Assembly (NCBI GenBank): GCA_041389495.1
Contig: JAWKRT010000001.1
Location: forward strand, 806,001-870,000
From: Myxococcota bacterium
Lineage (GTDB): Bacteria; Myxococcota_A; UBA9160; UBA4427
Direction: 5' to 3'
Length of the DNA stretch: 64,000 nt
The notes beneath the pieces were generated by a model. It did not search any database, had not been told where the DNA came from, and saw only the letters and a program-made list of their open reading frames with translations. This document shows positions 25,609 through 34,415 of this stretch, in pieces. The translations under genes and the position numbers were made by a program. Position 1 is the stretch's first letter. Each line of letters starts with the position of its first letter.

Positions 25609-26085
25609 ATGGCGGGGATCCCGCTCCCGGAGGCGCAGGCGGTCGGAGAGCTGCTGGGGCAGCTGGTCGACAAGGAGGTCGTCGTCGAGAAGTGCCCGAA
25701 GGTCGACGCCCGGGCCGCGAGCCCGACGTCGGTGTACGTGGGCGACGACGACGCGGTGCGCGCGCTCTGCGTGTGCGAGCTCGAGCTCGCCGCGCACCTC
25801 GGCGCGGCGCTCGGCATGATGCCGGTCGGCGCCGCGAAGGACGCCGTCGCCGCGGGCGCGCTTCCGGAGGGGCTGCAGCTCAACTTCCGCGAGGTGATGA
25901 ACATCTGCGCCGCGATGCTGTGTGCGAACGGCTCGCCGCACGTGCGGCTCCTCGACGCATTCCCGAGCCAGGAGGCCGCGGGGGCCGCCGCCCAGAAGGT
26001 CGCGAAGAGCCCCGCGAAGCGCGTCGACTACCAGGTCGCGATCGACGGCTTCGGAGGCGGGAAGCTCGCGTTCCTGCTGGGCTGA
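25609..26085 (+). CDS. Unrecognised 158-residue protein, possibly divergent CheX
   Basis: I do not recognise this family with confidence. It is 158 residues, acidic, without membrane segments, and follows cheY by 43 nt. FREVMNICAAML contains E-x2-N, and a Pro lies 21 residues after the Asn, close to the CheC/CheX pattern; the acidic residue four before the Glu is replaced by Leu. Length matches the cheX gene of the other arm (156). A second phosphatase or phosphatase-like binding protein for the adjacent CheY is the best guess. Confidence 0.45.
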   Translation: MAGIPLPEAQAVGELLGQLVDKEVVVEKCPKVDARAASPTSVYVGDDDAVRALCVCELELAAHLGAALGMMPVGAAKDAVAAGALPEGLQLNFREVMNICAAMLCANGSPHVRLLDAFPSQEAAGAAAQKVAKSPAKRVDYQVAIDGFGGGKLAFLLG

Positions 26086-26136
26086 GCCGGCGGCGTTCCG
26101 GTTCACGCCCGAGGCCCCGGCGAGTATGCTGGGGCC

Positions 26137-27213
26137 ATGACGCTCGCCTCCTCCTCGGCTCCCGATTCGTTCCCGTACTCCGTTCGCGGTGACCTCCCGC
26201 TCGTCGTCGAGCCGCGCGGCGACGATGCGGCGAGCCGATCCGTCGCGCGTCTCCACCAGGCGCTGAAGGAGCACGAAGCCTGGGTGGGCGACGCGCTCGC
26301 GCGCCACGGCGCGATGCTCTTCCGCGGCTTCGACGTCGCCGGCGCCGACGATTTCGAGCAGCTCGCGCGCGCGATCGACGACGAGCTGAAGAACGAGTAT
26401 CTCGGCACGTCGCCGCGCGACGCCGTCGCCGGCTCGAGCTTCGTGTTCAGCGCGAGCGAGCTGCCCGACTACTATCCGATCCCCCAGCACTGCGAGATGA
26501 GCTTCTGCGCGACGCCGCCGCGCCACGTGTTCTTCTCGTGCCTCGTCGAGCCGGCCGCGGGGAGCGGAGAGACGCCGCTGTGCGACTTCCGCGCCGTGTG
26601 GCGCGACCTCGACCCCGGCGTGCGCGAGCGCTTCGTCGCCGGGGGCATCCGGCACGTCCGCAACTACGCGCCGCCCGGCAGCGACGCGAACGATCCGATG
26701 CAGCTCAAGGGCTGGGACGAGATGTTCCAGACGACCGATCGCGAGGCCGTCGAGCGGCGCGCACGCGAGGAGGGCTTCGAGCCGTCGTGGACCGAGGGCG
26801 GAGGGCTCCGTCTCGTCTCGACGCAGCCCGTGTACCGCGACCATCCGACGACGGGCGAGCGCGCGTGGCACAACCACGCGACGACCTTCCACGTGGGAAC
26901 GGCCTTCGCCGAGTATCGGCGCATCGTCGCCCTGCGGCCCACCGAGCGGAACCGCAACCTCGCCGCGTTCGCCGAGAAGCTCGACGAGCGCGCGCGCTCG
27001 CGCGCGTCCGACGAGCGCGCCATGCACACGACCTACGCCGACGGGAGCGAGATCCCGGACGCCGACATGGAGGCCGTGCGCGACGCGGTGTGGCGGCACA
27101 TGGTCGTCACGCCCTGGAAGCGCGGCGACGTGGTCGCGATCGACAACGCGGTCGTGTCGCACGGCCGGCTTCCGTACGAGGGGCCGCGCCAGGTCGTGGT
27201 CTGCTGGGCCTAG
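26137..27213 (+). CDS. TauD/TfdA-family Fe(II)/2-oxoglutarate dioxygenase (SyrP-like)
   Basis: 358 residues. IPQHCEMSF supplies the H-x-E part of the iron triad (Glu instead of Asp, as in SyrP/clavaminate-synthase-like members), and VVSHGRLPYEGPRQVVV supplies the distal His and the 2-oxoglutarate-binding Arg. GAMLFRGFDV and VEPAAGSGETPLCDF are family landmarks. Substrate unknown; relatives act in natural-product or small-molecule hydroxylation. Stands alone, convergent with the phosphotransferase. Confidence 0.85.
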   Translation: MTLASSSAPDSFPYSVRGDLPLVVEPRGDDAASRSVARLHQALKEHEAWVGDALARHGAMLFRGFDVAGADDFEQLARAIDDELKNEYLGTSPRDAVAGSSFVFSASELPDYYPIPQHCEMSFCATPPRHVFFSCLVEPAAGSGETPLCDFRAVWRDLDPGVRERFVAGGIRHVRNYAPPGSDANDPMQLKGWDEMFQTTDREAVERRAREEGFEPSWTEGGGLRLVSTQPVYRDHPTTGERAWHNHATTFHVGTAFAEYRRIVALRPTERNRNLAAFAEKLDERARSRASDERAMHTTYADGSEIPDADMEAVRDAVWRHMVVTPWKRGDVVAIDNAVVSHGRLPYEGPRQVVVCWA

Positions 27214-27231
27214 CGAGCGGCCCGCGCGCGG

Positions 27232-28314
27232 TCACCCGACGTAGGGTTCGACCTGCTTGCGGTTGATGAGGAGGTCGTCCGGCGAGGCCGGCGCCTCCAT
27301 CTGCCCGTAGGCCACGGCGCGCGCCGACGTGCGCGTCGAGATGATCATGAAGCGCAGCGCGCCGAACACGAAGTACCAGTCGAAGTCGCGCACGCGGTGC
27401 CCGGTGCGCTCCTCGTAGATCGCGATCGCGCGCTCCTTCGTGAGGAAGTCCGGAAGGCCGGGAACGCCGACCGCCTCGGCGAGGCTCTGGAAGAAGTGGT
27501 TCATCTGGACCATCCACGCGAGGTCGACCTCGCGCGGCCCGAGCGCGGCCATCTCCCAGTCGAGCACGGCCACCGGCGCGAAGTCGCGGTACAGCACGTT
27601 GCCGATGCGCGCGTCGCCCCAGTTGAGGACGGCTTCGCCGGGGTCCGAGGGCCGGTGCGCCTCGAGCCACGCGAACGTGCGCTCGATCGTCGGGAAGCGC
27701 GTGCCCTCCCGCGCCCACTCGTAGTAGGCGCGTTGATAGGCGAGGTGCTGGTCGAGCGCGGTCGCGCCGTGGCGCGGGCGGTCGAGCACCCGGCGGAGCT
27801 CGTCGTCGACCTCGATCGCGTGCAGGTCGGCGAGGATGCCGATCGAGCTCCGCTCGACCCGCGCGCGCTCCTCGGCCGATGCGGCGAGGAGCCAGCCGTC
27901 GAACGGGTAGGGCGGCATGTCGGTCGGGGCGACCCCGTCGACGCGATGCATGACGAAGAACGGCGCGCCGAGCACGTCGGCGGAGCGCTCGAAGAACGCG
28001 ACCTCCGGCACCGGCACGTCGCTGCGCGCGCGCACGATGCGCAGGCAGTCGACCTGGAGCGCGAGGTCGTACTCCGGGAACGTCGGCCAGTCCGTCATGT
28101 CCGGGCTCATCCGCGCGACGAGCGCGTGCGCGCGCCGCTCGCCGTCCTCGGTCCACGTCGCATCGAACAGCAGCGTCTCGCTCGAGAGCCCGTTGCCCTC
28201 CGGAATCGCGAGCGGCGACACGTCCGGCTTCGCGTCGGGCGGGAGCTGCGTGGCGAGCCACTCGGCGAGCCGCGTGCGCAGCGCGTCGCGGTCGCGCTTC
28301 GAGGGAAGGGGCAT
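27232..28314 (-). CDS. APH-family phosphotransferase
   Basis: 360 residues with the protein-kinase-like fold of aminoglycoside/choline phosphotransferases: GLSSETLLFDATW at the nucleotide-binding lobe, the catalytic loop NWGDARIGNVLY, where the usual catalytic His-x-Asp is Asn-Trp-Gly-Asp, and the metal-binding LDWEMAALG. Members next to acyl-CoA genes are often called ACAD10/11-like and may phosphorylate hydroxyacyl substrates. Start 28314 chosen ahead of the first conserved helix. Divergent from the SDR gene with a 154-bp gap between. Confidence 0.8.
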   Translation of the reverse strand: MPLPSKRDRDALRTRLAEWLATQLPPDAKPDVSPLAIPEGNGLSSETLLFDATWTEDGERRAHALVARMSPDMTDWPTFPEYDLALQVDCLRIVRARSDVPVPEVAFFERSADVLGAPFFVMHRVDGVAPTDMPPYPFDGWLLAASAEERARVERSSIGILADLHAIEVDDELRRVLDRPRHGATALDQHLAYQRAYYEWAREGTRFPTIERTFAWLEAHRPSDPGEAVLNWGDARIGNVLYRDFAPVAVLDWEMAALGPREVDLAWMVQMNHFFQSLAEAVGVPGLPDFLTKERAIAIYEERTGHRVRDFDWYFVFGALRFMIISTRTSARAVAYGQMEAPASPDDLLINRKQVEPYVG

Positions 28315-28468
28315 CGGGGTCTCCGTCGGTGAGGCGGTCGGCGCGCATTGTCGCACGCCCCGCGCCGGCGGGTGCGGCACGCCGCGCGTCGATTTCGCTT
28401 GCGCGGCGGGTGGCGCAGCGCCTACACCCAGGGGCTCGCGCGCGCGCGCGCGGCGGAGGAGAGCTTCG

Positions 28469-29266
28469 GTGGGAACGAGCAGAGGGGCGAGCCGGGCGCT
28501 GCAGGCGTTCGATCTCACGGGCCGCGTGTCGCTCGTGACGGGCGCGACGAAGGGCATCGGCCGCGCGATGGTGCAGGGCCTCGCCGAGGCGGGCAGCGAC
28601 GTCGTCGTCGTGAGCCGCAAGCAGGAGCTGTGCGACGAGGTCGCGCGCGAGATCGAGAAGGCGACCGGCCGGCGCGCGCTCGCCGTCGCGTGTCACGTCG
28701 GTGACTGGGACGCGCTGCCCGCGCTCGTCGACCGCGTCTACGACGCCTTCGGCCGCCTCGACGTGCTCGTGAACAACGCCGGCATCAACCCGACACCGAC
28801 GCCCGTCACCGCGATCACGAGCGAGTACTTCGACAAGCTCATCTCCGTGAACCTGAAGGGCCCGATCCGGCTCGCCGCGCTCGTCGCGCCGCGCATGGGC
28901 GCCGCGGGCGGGGGCTCGATCATCAACGTCACGACGGTCGGCGCCTATGCGGGCGGGCCGGGCGTCGGCACGTACACGTGCGGCAAGGCCGCGCTCACGA
29001 ACATCACGAAGGTGATGGCCCAGGAGTGGGTCGGCATGAACGTGCGCGTGAACGCGCTCGCGCCGGGGCCCTTCATGACGGAGATGATGAAGGGCACGGC
29101 CAAGTTCGACGAGCGCTTCATCGACCGCACCGCCGAGGCGACGCTGATGAAGCGCATCGCCGAGCCCGAGGAGATCGTGCCGCTCTGCCTGTACCTGGCG
29201 AGCGATGCTTCCGCGTTCGTCACCGGCGAGGATTTCGCGATCGCCGGCGGCATGCGCAGCAACTGA
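28469..29266 (+). CDS. Short-chain dehydrogenase/reductase
   Basis: 265 residues from GTG 28469, chosen for the strong GGAGGAGA at 28455-28462. Rossmann motif TGATKGIG (24-31), NNAG (102-105), catalytic Y169-x3-K173 (YTCGK). The catalytic Ser position, 13 residues before the Tyr, is Thr156 (VTTVGAY). C-terminal substrate region GPFMTEMM and the GxxxAIAGGM end are classical SDR. Likely an NAD(P)-dependent oxidoreductase on a CoA-linked or alcohol substrate, being 18 nt upstream of an enoyl-CoA hydratase. Confidence 0.88.
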   Translation: MGTSRGASRALQAFDLTGRVSLVTGATKGIGRAMVQGLAEAGSDVVVVSRKQELCDEVAREIEKATGRRALAVACHVGDWDALPALVDRVYDAFGRLDVLVNNAGINPTPTPVTAITSEYFDKLISVNLKGPIRLAALVAPRMGAAGGGSIINVTTVGAYAGGPGVGTYTCGKAALTNITKVMAQEWVGMNVRVNALAPGPFMTEMMKGTAKFDERFIDRTAEATLMKRIAEPEEIVPLCLYLASDASAFVTGEDFAIAGGMRSN

Positions 29267-29284
29267 ACCCGCAGGAGAACGACC

Positions 29285-30082
29285 GTGCCCGATGCCATCG
29301 TCGAACGCGACGGCCACGTCATGACCATCACGATGAACCGTCCGAAGCGCTACAACGCGCTCTCGGGCGCGATGCTGATCCGCATGTACGACGCCTATCA
29401 AGAGGCGTCGAACGACCCCGACGTGCGCTGCATCATCGTGACGGGGGCCGGCGGCAACTTCTGCTCCGGCGCCGACCTGAAGGCGATGTCGGGCGACGCG
29501 GCCGACGGCGACGAGATCGACGTGCAGGCGCGCATGAAGGGCGACCCGGACATCGTCTACAAGGCGCTCTTCCGCCACTACCGCCCGACGAAGCCGATCA
29601 TCGCGGCGGTCGAGGGCGTCGCGATCGCGGGCGGCACCGAGATCCTGCAGGCGATGGAGATCCGCGTCGCGGGCGAGAGCGCGCGCTTCGGCGTCTCGGA
29701 GGCGCGCTGGTCGCTCTACCCGATGGGCGGCTCGGCGGTGCGCCTCCCGAAGCAGATCCCGTACACGCACGCGGCGGAGATCCTGCTCACCGGCAAGCAC
29801 ATCACGGCGAAGGAGGCGCTCTCGATCGGGCTCGTCGGCCACGTCGTGCCCGACGGCCAGGCGCTCGCGAAGGCGAAGGAGATCGCCGCCGTGATCGCCG
29901 AGAACGGCCCGCTCGCCGTCGCGGCCATCACGCGCACGCTGCACGAGTGCGACGGCATGGAGCTCGACCAGGCGCTCCGCCACGAGTGGTCGTACGGCCA
30001 GGCCGTGTTCGCGAGCCAGGACGCGAAGGAGGGGCCGCTCGCCTTCGCGCAGAAGCGCAAGCCCGACTTCAAGGGACGTTAG
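29285..30082 (+). CDS. Enoyl-CoA hydratase/isomerase (crotonase) family
   Basis: 265 residues from GTG 29285 behind AGGAGAACG. Crotonase landmarks: GNFCSGADLKAM (oxyanion hole and CoA site), GVAIAGGTEILQAMEIRVA (second oxyanion-hole Gly-Gly) and GVSEARWSLYPMGGSAVRLP. Glu occurs at a typical catalytic position (GGTEIL); whether both hydratase Glu residues are present cannot be fixed by eye. Probably co-transcribed with the SDR and the EthD-like gene as a beta-oxidation-type module. Confidence 0.88.
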   Translation: MPDAIVERDGHVMTITMNRPKRYNALSGAMLIRMYDAYQEASNDPDVRCIIVTGAGGNFCSGADLKAMSGDAADGDEIDVQARMKGDPDIVYKALFRHYRPTKPIIAAVEGVAIAGGTEILQAMEIRVAGESARFGVSEARWSLYPMGGSAVRLPKQIPYTHAAEILLTGKHITAKEALSIGLVGHVVPDGQALAKAKEIAAVIAENGPLAVAAITRTLHECDGMELDQALRHEWSYGQAVFASQDAKEGPLAFAQKRKPDFKGR

Positions 30083-30096
30083 GCGAGCGGCTTCGC

Positions 30097-30819
30097 GTGG
30101 AGAAGCTCGTCTACGCGCTGTGGAAGCCGACGGGCGCGGGGCCGGACGCGTACCGCGACGCCCTCCTGCACGAGCTCGTTCCCGCGCTCGCCCGCGCGGG
30201 CGCCGTCGCGACCAAGGTCTCGGTCGCGGACTCGGCCGTCGCCGCCGGCGCGAAGCTGCGCATCGACGGCGGGCTCGCGCCGAAGGACGCGCTCGTCACG
30301 TTCTGGCTCGAGCAGAGCCAGGACGTCGCGCCGTGCGATGCGCTCCTCGCCGCGCACGCGGCCGAGCGCGCGGGCTGGCTCGTCGTCGAGTCGCGCCCGC
30401 TCGTGAGCGAGGTCGTCGCCGCTGCGCCCGGCGCGCGCACGCCCGGCTTCTCGCTCTGCACGTGCGTCGCGAAGCGCGAGGGCCTCTCGCACGCGGAGTT
30501 CCTCGACGTCTGGTACGGCGTGCACCGCGCGTGCGCGATCGAGACGCAGAGCACCTTCTCCTACGTCCGCAACGAGATCGTGCGCGCGGTGACGCCGGGC
30601 GCGCCGCCGTTCACCGCGATCGTCGAGGAGGGCTTCCCGATCGAGGCGCTCGACGACCCCGCCGTCTTCTACGACGCCGAGGGCGACCCGGCGCGCCTGC
30701 GCGCGAACGCGAAGCGCATGCTCGAGACGTGCGAGCGCTTCCTCGACCTCGCGCGCGTCTCGTCCCACCCCATGAGCCAGTACCGGTCGGTGTCGGCAGA
30801 TCACCCGCTAAGCGGCTGA
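30097..30819 (+). CDS. EthD-domain protein
   Basis: 240 residues from GTG 30097, 14 nt after the hydratase stop. The C-terminal half has LSHAEFLDVWYGVHRACAI and the following FSYVRNEIVRAV, the H-x3-F-x3-W-x3-H layout of EthD/dimeric alpha-beta barrel proteins. The N-terminal half has a similar but weaker ferredoxin-like pattern, so it may hold two barrels. EthD relatives accompany oxygenase and ether or polyketide degradation genes; biochemical role unknown. RBS is weak. Confidence 0.7.
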   Translation: MEKLVYALWKPTGAGPDAYRDALLHELVPALARAGAVATKVSVADSAVAAGAKLRIDGGLAPKDALVTFWLEQSQDVAPCDALLAAHAAERAGWLVVESRPLVSEVVAAAPGARTPGFSLCTCVAKREGLSHAEFLDVWYGVHRACAIETQSTFSYVRNEIVRAVTPGAPPFTAIVEEGFPIEALDDPAVFYDAEGDPARLRANAKRMLETCERFLDLARVSSHPMSQYRSVSADHPLSG

Positions 30820-30823
30820 TTCC

Positions 30824-30885
30824 ACAGGGTCGTCAACTCGTCGTGCGCGGGCGGTTGACGGCGCCGCCGCGAGCCTCGACCCTGT
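30824..30885 (+). promoter_or_regulatory. Nested inverted repeats in the bioF leader
   Basis: ACAGGGTCG (30824-30832) pairs with CGACCCTGT (30877-30885), and inside it GTCAAC (30832-30837) pairs with GTTGAC (30854-30859). The structure fills almost all of the 72-bp gap before bioF. The GTTGAC also resembles a -35 box. It may be an operator for a biotin-responsive repressor or an RNA hairpin hiding the start; no match to the classical BirA operator was recognised. Confidence 0.5.
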
Positions 30886-30891
30886 CGCGCC

Positions 30892-32103
30892 ATGCACGCC
30901 CCGCCGCCTCGTCCGCCGCTCGAGCACGCGCTCGGGGCCGAGCTCGAGCAGGTCGAGGCCGCCGGCCTGTGGCGCGAGCTGCGCGAGATCGAGAGCGCGC
31001 AGGAGCCGTCCGTCGTGCTGCGCGGGCGCGACGTCCTGCTCTTCTGCTCGAACAACTATCTCGGCCTCGCGAACCATCCCGAGGTGGTCGAGGCCGCGCG
31101 CGAGGCCACCGCGCGCTACGGCGCGAGCGCGGCCTCGTCGCGCCTCATCTCCGGCCACATGCGCGCGCACCGCGAGTTCGAGGAACACGTCGCCGCGTGG
31201 AAGGGCGTCGAAGCGGCGCTCGCGTTCTCGACCGGCTACCAGGCGAACGTCGGCGCGATCAGCGCGCTGCTCGGCCCGGGCGACGCGATCGTCTCCGACG
31301 AGCTCAACCACGCGAGCATCATCGACGCGGCGCGCCTCTCCCGCGCGCGCATCGCCGTCTTCCGCCACAACGACGCGGGCCACCTCGAGGAGCGGCTGCG
31401 CGAGACGGCCGACGCGCGCCGCGTGCTCGTCGCGACCGAGTCCGTGTTCTCGATGGACGGCGACACCGCGCCGCTCGCCGAGATCGTCGCGCTCGCGAAG
31501 CGCTTCGGCGCGTGGACGCTCGTCGACGAGGCGCACGGCGCGGGCGTCTTCGGAAAGGCCGGGGCCGGGCTCGCCGACGAGCTCGGGCTCACGGCCGAGA
31601 TCGACGTCCACGTCGGCACGCTCGGCAAGGCGCTCGGGAGCTTCGGCGCCTACGTCGCAGGCTCGCGCCGGCTCGTCGACCTGCTCGTGAACCGCGCGCG
31701 CTCGTTCATCTTCACGACGGGGCTCCCGCCGTCGGCCGTCGCGGCCGCGCGCGCGGCGATCGCCATCTGCGAGCGCGAGCCCGAGCGCGCGGCCGGCCTG
31801 CGCCGACGCGTGCGCGCGCTCTCCGACGCGCTGCGCGCCGCAGGCCTCGACGTGCCCGAGGCGCAGAGCCAGATCCTCCCCGTGCGCATCGCCGCCGGCG
31901 AGGGCCCGGGGCGCGACGACGCCGCGCGCACGATGCGCGCGATGGCCGCGCTGCTCGAGCGCGGCATCTACGTCGCCGGCATCCGCCCGCCGACCGTGCC
32001 GCGCGGCACGTCGCGCCTTCGCCTCTCCGTGATGGCGACGCACACCGACGCGCAGCTCGCGACGCTCGCGCGCGCGCTCGCCGAAGCCGTGGAGGCCGCA
32101 TGA
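30892..32103 (+). CDS. bioF: 8-amino-7-oxononanoate synthase
   Basis: 403 residues, alpha-oxoamine synthase family. CSNNYLGLANHP, RLISGHM, the PLP-stacking His in LNHASIID, VDEAHGAGVFG and the PLP-binding K246 in GTLGKALGSFG. It condenses pimeloyl-ACP/CoA with alanine to give KAPA, the first step of the biotin ring pathway; followed directly by bioA and bioD, which fixes the identity over KBL or serine palmitoyltransferase paralogues. No bioB in view. Confidence 0.9.
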   Translation: MHAPPPRPPLEHALGAELEQVEAAGLWRELREIESAQEPSVVLRGRDVLLFCSNNYLGLANHPEVVEAAREATARYGASAASSRLISGHMRAHREFEEHVAAWKGVEAALAFSTGYQANVGAISALLGPGDAIVSDELNHASIIDAARLSRARIAVFRHNDAGHLEERLRETADARRVLVATESVFSMDGDTAPLAEIVALAKRFGAWTLVDEAHGAGVFGKAGAGLADELGLTAEIDVHVGTLGKALGSFGAYVAGSRRLVDLLVNRARSFIFTTGLPPSAVAAARAAIAICEREPERAAGLRRRVRALSDALRAAGLDVPEAQSQILPVRIAAGEGPGRDDAARTMRAMAALLERGIYVAGIRPPTVPRGTSRLRLSVMATHTDAQLATLARALAEAVEAA

Positions 32104-33494
32104 CGACGAAGTCGACCGCTGCGCCCGACGCGCCCGGCTGGGTCGAGCGCGACCGCCGCGTGCTCTGGCATCCGTTCACGCAGCACGACGAGTGGCTCGG
32201 CTACGAGCCCATCGTCGTCGAGCGCGCCGAGGGCTTCGAGCTCGTCGCGGCCGACGGCCGCCGCTACCTCGACGGCGTCTCGTCCATCTGGTGCAACGTC
32301 CACGGCCACGGGCACCCCGCCATCCTCGAGGCGATGCACGCGCAGCTCGACCGCCTGCAGCACTCGACGATGCTCGGCCTCTCGCACGTGCCCGCGATCG
32401 AGCTCGGCGAGCGGCTCGTCGCGATCGCGCCGGAGGGGCTCACGCGCGTGTTCTTCAGCGACGCCGGCTCGACGGCCGTCGAGGTCGCGTTGCGCATGGC
32501 GTTCCAGTACTGGCGCCAGGTGGGCCGCCCCGAGAAGCAGCGCTTCGCGACGCTCGTCGACGCCTATCACGGCGACACGCTCGGCGCCGTGAGCCTCGGG
32601 TTCTCCGAGCCCTTCCACACCGGCTACGAGCCCATCACGTTCCGCTCGCTCTCGTTCCCGCCGCCCTTCCTGTGCGCGCCGCTCGACGGCCGGGGCGACT
32701 GCGGCGACGCCGCGGCGCTCGAGGCCGCCGCCGTCGCGAGCCTCGCCGCGCTCGAGCGCCTGCTCGACGCCCACGCGCACGAGCTCGCCGCCGTCTTCCT
32801 CGAGCCGCTGATGCAGGGCGCCGCCGGCATGTGGCCGCAGCCGCCGTCGTTCCTGCGCCGCGTGCGCGCGCTGTGCGACGCGCACGACGTGCTGCTCGTG
32901 TGCGACGAGGTGGCGACGGGCTTCGGGCGCACGGGCCGGATGTTCGCGGTGGAGCAGGCCGGCATCGTGCCCGACGTGATGTGCGTGGCGAAGGGGCTGA
33001 CGGGCGGCTACCTGCCCGTCGCCGCCACGCTCGCCACCGAGCGCGTCTTCGACGCCTTCCGCGGCGCCTACGCCGACTACCGCGCGCTCTTCCACGGCCA
33101 CACGTACGGCGGCAACCCGCTCGGCTGCGCGGCCGCCATCGCGAACCTCGACGTCTTCGAGCGCGAAGGGACGCTCGCGCACGCGCGCGCGCTCGCCGCG
33201 ACGCTCGCGGGCGCGCTCGATGCGCACGTCGCCAAGCTCGACCACGCGGGCCCCGTGCGCCGCATCGGCACCATGGTGGGCTTCGACCTGCTGCGCGACC
33301 CGCAGACGGGCGAGCGCTACCCCTCGCACGAGCGCCGCGCGCACCGCGCCGCGCTCGCCGCGCGCGACGAGGGCGTCATCGTGCGCGGCCTCGGCGACAC
33401 GATGATCCTGATGCCGCCGCTCGCGCTGCCGCTCGACCAGGGCGAGCGGCTCGTCGAGGCCACCGCGCGCGCCGTCGCGCGCGCGACGGCGTGA
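32100..33494 (+). CDS. bioA: Adenosylmethionine-8-amino-7-oxononanoate aminotransferase
   Basis: 464 residues, ATG overlapping the bioF stop (ATGA). Class III aminotransferase with WHPFTQHDEW (BioA N-terminal signature), SSIWCNVHGHGHP, DAYHGDTLGAVS, CDEVATGFGRTG and PLP Lys298 in VAKGLTGGYLP. It converts KAPA to DAPA using SAM as amino donor. A 20-30-residue Ala-rich stretch (about 204-230) lengthens one loop. Confidence 0.94.
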   Translation: MTTKSTAAPDAPGWVERDRRVLWHPFTQHDEWLGYEPIVVERAEGFELVAADGRRYLDGVSSIWCNVHGHGHPAILEAMHAQLDRLQHSTMLGLSHVPAIELGERLVAIAPEGLTRVFFSDAGSTAVEVALRMAFQYWRQVGRPEKQRFATLVDAYHGDTLGAVSLGFSEPFHTGYEPITFRSLSFPPPFLCAPLDGRGDCGDAAALEAAAVASLAALERLLDAHAHELAAVFLEPLMQGAAGMWPQPPSFLRRVRALCDAHDVLLVCDEVATGFGRTGRMFAVEQAGIVPDVMCVAKGLTGGYLPVAATLATERVFDAFRGAYADYRALFHGHTYGGNPLGCAAAIANLDVFEREGTLAHARALAATLAGALDAHVAKLDHAGPVRRIGTMVGFDLLRDPQTGERYPSHERRAHRAALAARDEGVIVRGLGDTMILMPPLALPLDQGERLVEATARAVARATA

Positions 33495-33504
33495 GCGCCG
33501 CGGC

Positions 33505-34290
33505 GTGAGCGCGCCCGCCTCCGCCGCGCCGCGCGGCGTGCTCGTCACCGGCACCGACACCGGCGTCGGCAAGACGCTCGTCTCGTGCGCGCTGCTCGCC
33601 GCGCTGCGCGCGCGCGGCCACCGCACCGGCGTCTACAAGCCCGCCGAGACGGGCTGCCCGCGCGACGCCGCGGGCCGCCTCTACGGCGAGGACGTGCGGC
33701 GCCTGCTCGCCGCGGCCGACACCGGGCAGAGCGAAGCGAGCGCGAGCGCCGCGCTCTTCCCCGTGCCCGCCGCGCCGCTCGTCTCGGCCGAGGCCGCGGG
33801 CACCGCCGTCGACCCCGACGCGCTCGTCGCCGGCTTCGAGCGCCTCGCCGCGCGCTTCCCCGCCGTGTGGGTCGAAGGCGCGGGCGGGCTCCTCGTGCCC
33901 ATCGCCGAAGGCTTCACCTACGCCGACCTCGCCGCGCGGCTCCGCCTGCCCGTGCTCGTCGTCGTGGGCTCGCGGCTCGGCTGCCTGAACCACGCGCTCC
34001 TCACGCTCGCCGAGCTCGCGCACCGCGGGCTCCCCATTCTTGGTTACGTCGTGAACGAGCTGCCGCCCGCCGCCGGCGCGGGCACCGCCGCGCCCGAGAG
34101 CGCGCCGCACGCCCTCGCCACGAACCGCGCCACGCTCGCGCGCTTCGCGCACGCGCCCGACCTCGGCGCGCTGCCCGCCGTGCCCGCGCACGCGTGCAGT
34201 GACCTGGGTCACCTCGCCGCGCTCGCCGAGCGCTCACTCTGCGTCACCGACGTCGAGCGCGCGCTCGCGGGTGCCGAGCGCGCCGCCTAG
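33505..34290 (+). CDS. bioD: Dethiobiotin synthetase
   Basis: 261 residues from GTG 33505. P-loop GTDTGVGKT (about 16-24), YKPAETGC, VEGAGGLLVP and VGSRLGCLNHALLT are the BioD nucleotide, substrate and lid motifs. It makes dethiobiotin from DAPA, CO2 and ATP. Ten nt after bioA. The stop lies in one arm of a 12-bp inverted repeat (34285-34390). Confidence 0.93.
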   Translation: MSAPASAAPRGVLVTGTDTGVGKTLVSCALLAALRARGHRTGVYKPAETGCPRDAAGRLYGEDVRRLLAAADTGQSEASASAALFPVPAAPLVSAEAAGTAVDPDALVAGFERLAARFPAVWVEGAGGLLVPIAEGFTYADLAARLRLPVLVVVGSRLGCLNHALLTLAELAHRGLPILGYVVNELPPAAGAGTAAPESAPHALATNRATLARFAHAPDLGALPAVPAHACSDLGHLAALAERSLCVTDVERALAGAERAA

Positions 34291-34390
34291 CTTCGCTCTC
34301 CGACTGTCGCGCTTTGCAACGATCTGCTCCCTCGGATCGAGATTCCCACCGAGAGCCGTTGCGAGCTTCCCCTCGTTCGCGAAGCTAGGC
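34285..34390. repeat. 12-bp perfect inverted repeat bracketing the bioD end
   Basis: GCCTAGCTTCGC (34285-34296, including the bioD stop TAG) is the exact reverse complement of GCGAAGCTAGGC (34379-34390), 82 bp apart. The second arm ends 25 nt before the next start codon. The enclosed segment has lower GC than its surroundings and may hold the promoter of the next gene (TTGCAA near 34315). Structural remnant or long hairpin; function unknown. Confidence 0.6.
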
Positions 34391-34415
34391 CGGACGGGTG
34401 GGAGGGGCCTGCGGC

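Noticed and set aside
14190..26085. Assigning the chemosensory locus to flagellar motility
   Set aside because: No flagellar gene is in the window; the nearest motility-like machine is the pilus/secretion operon 3.6 kb away, so the output is left open.
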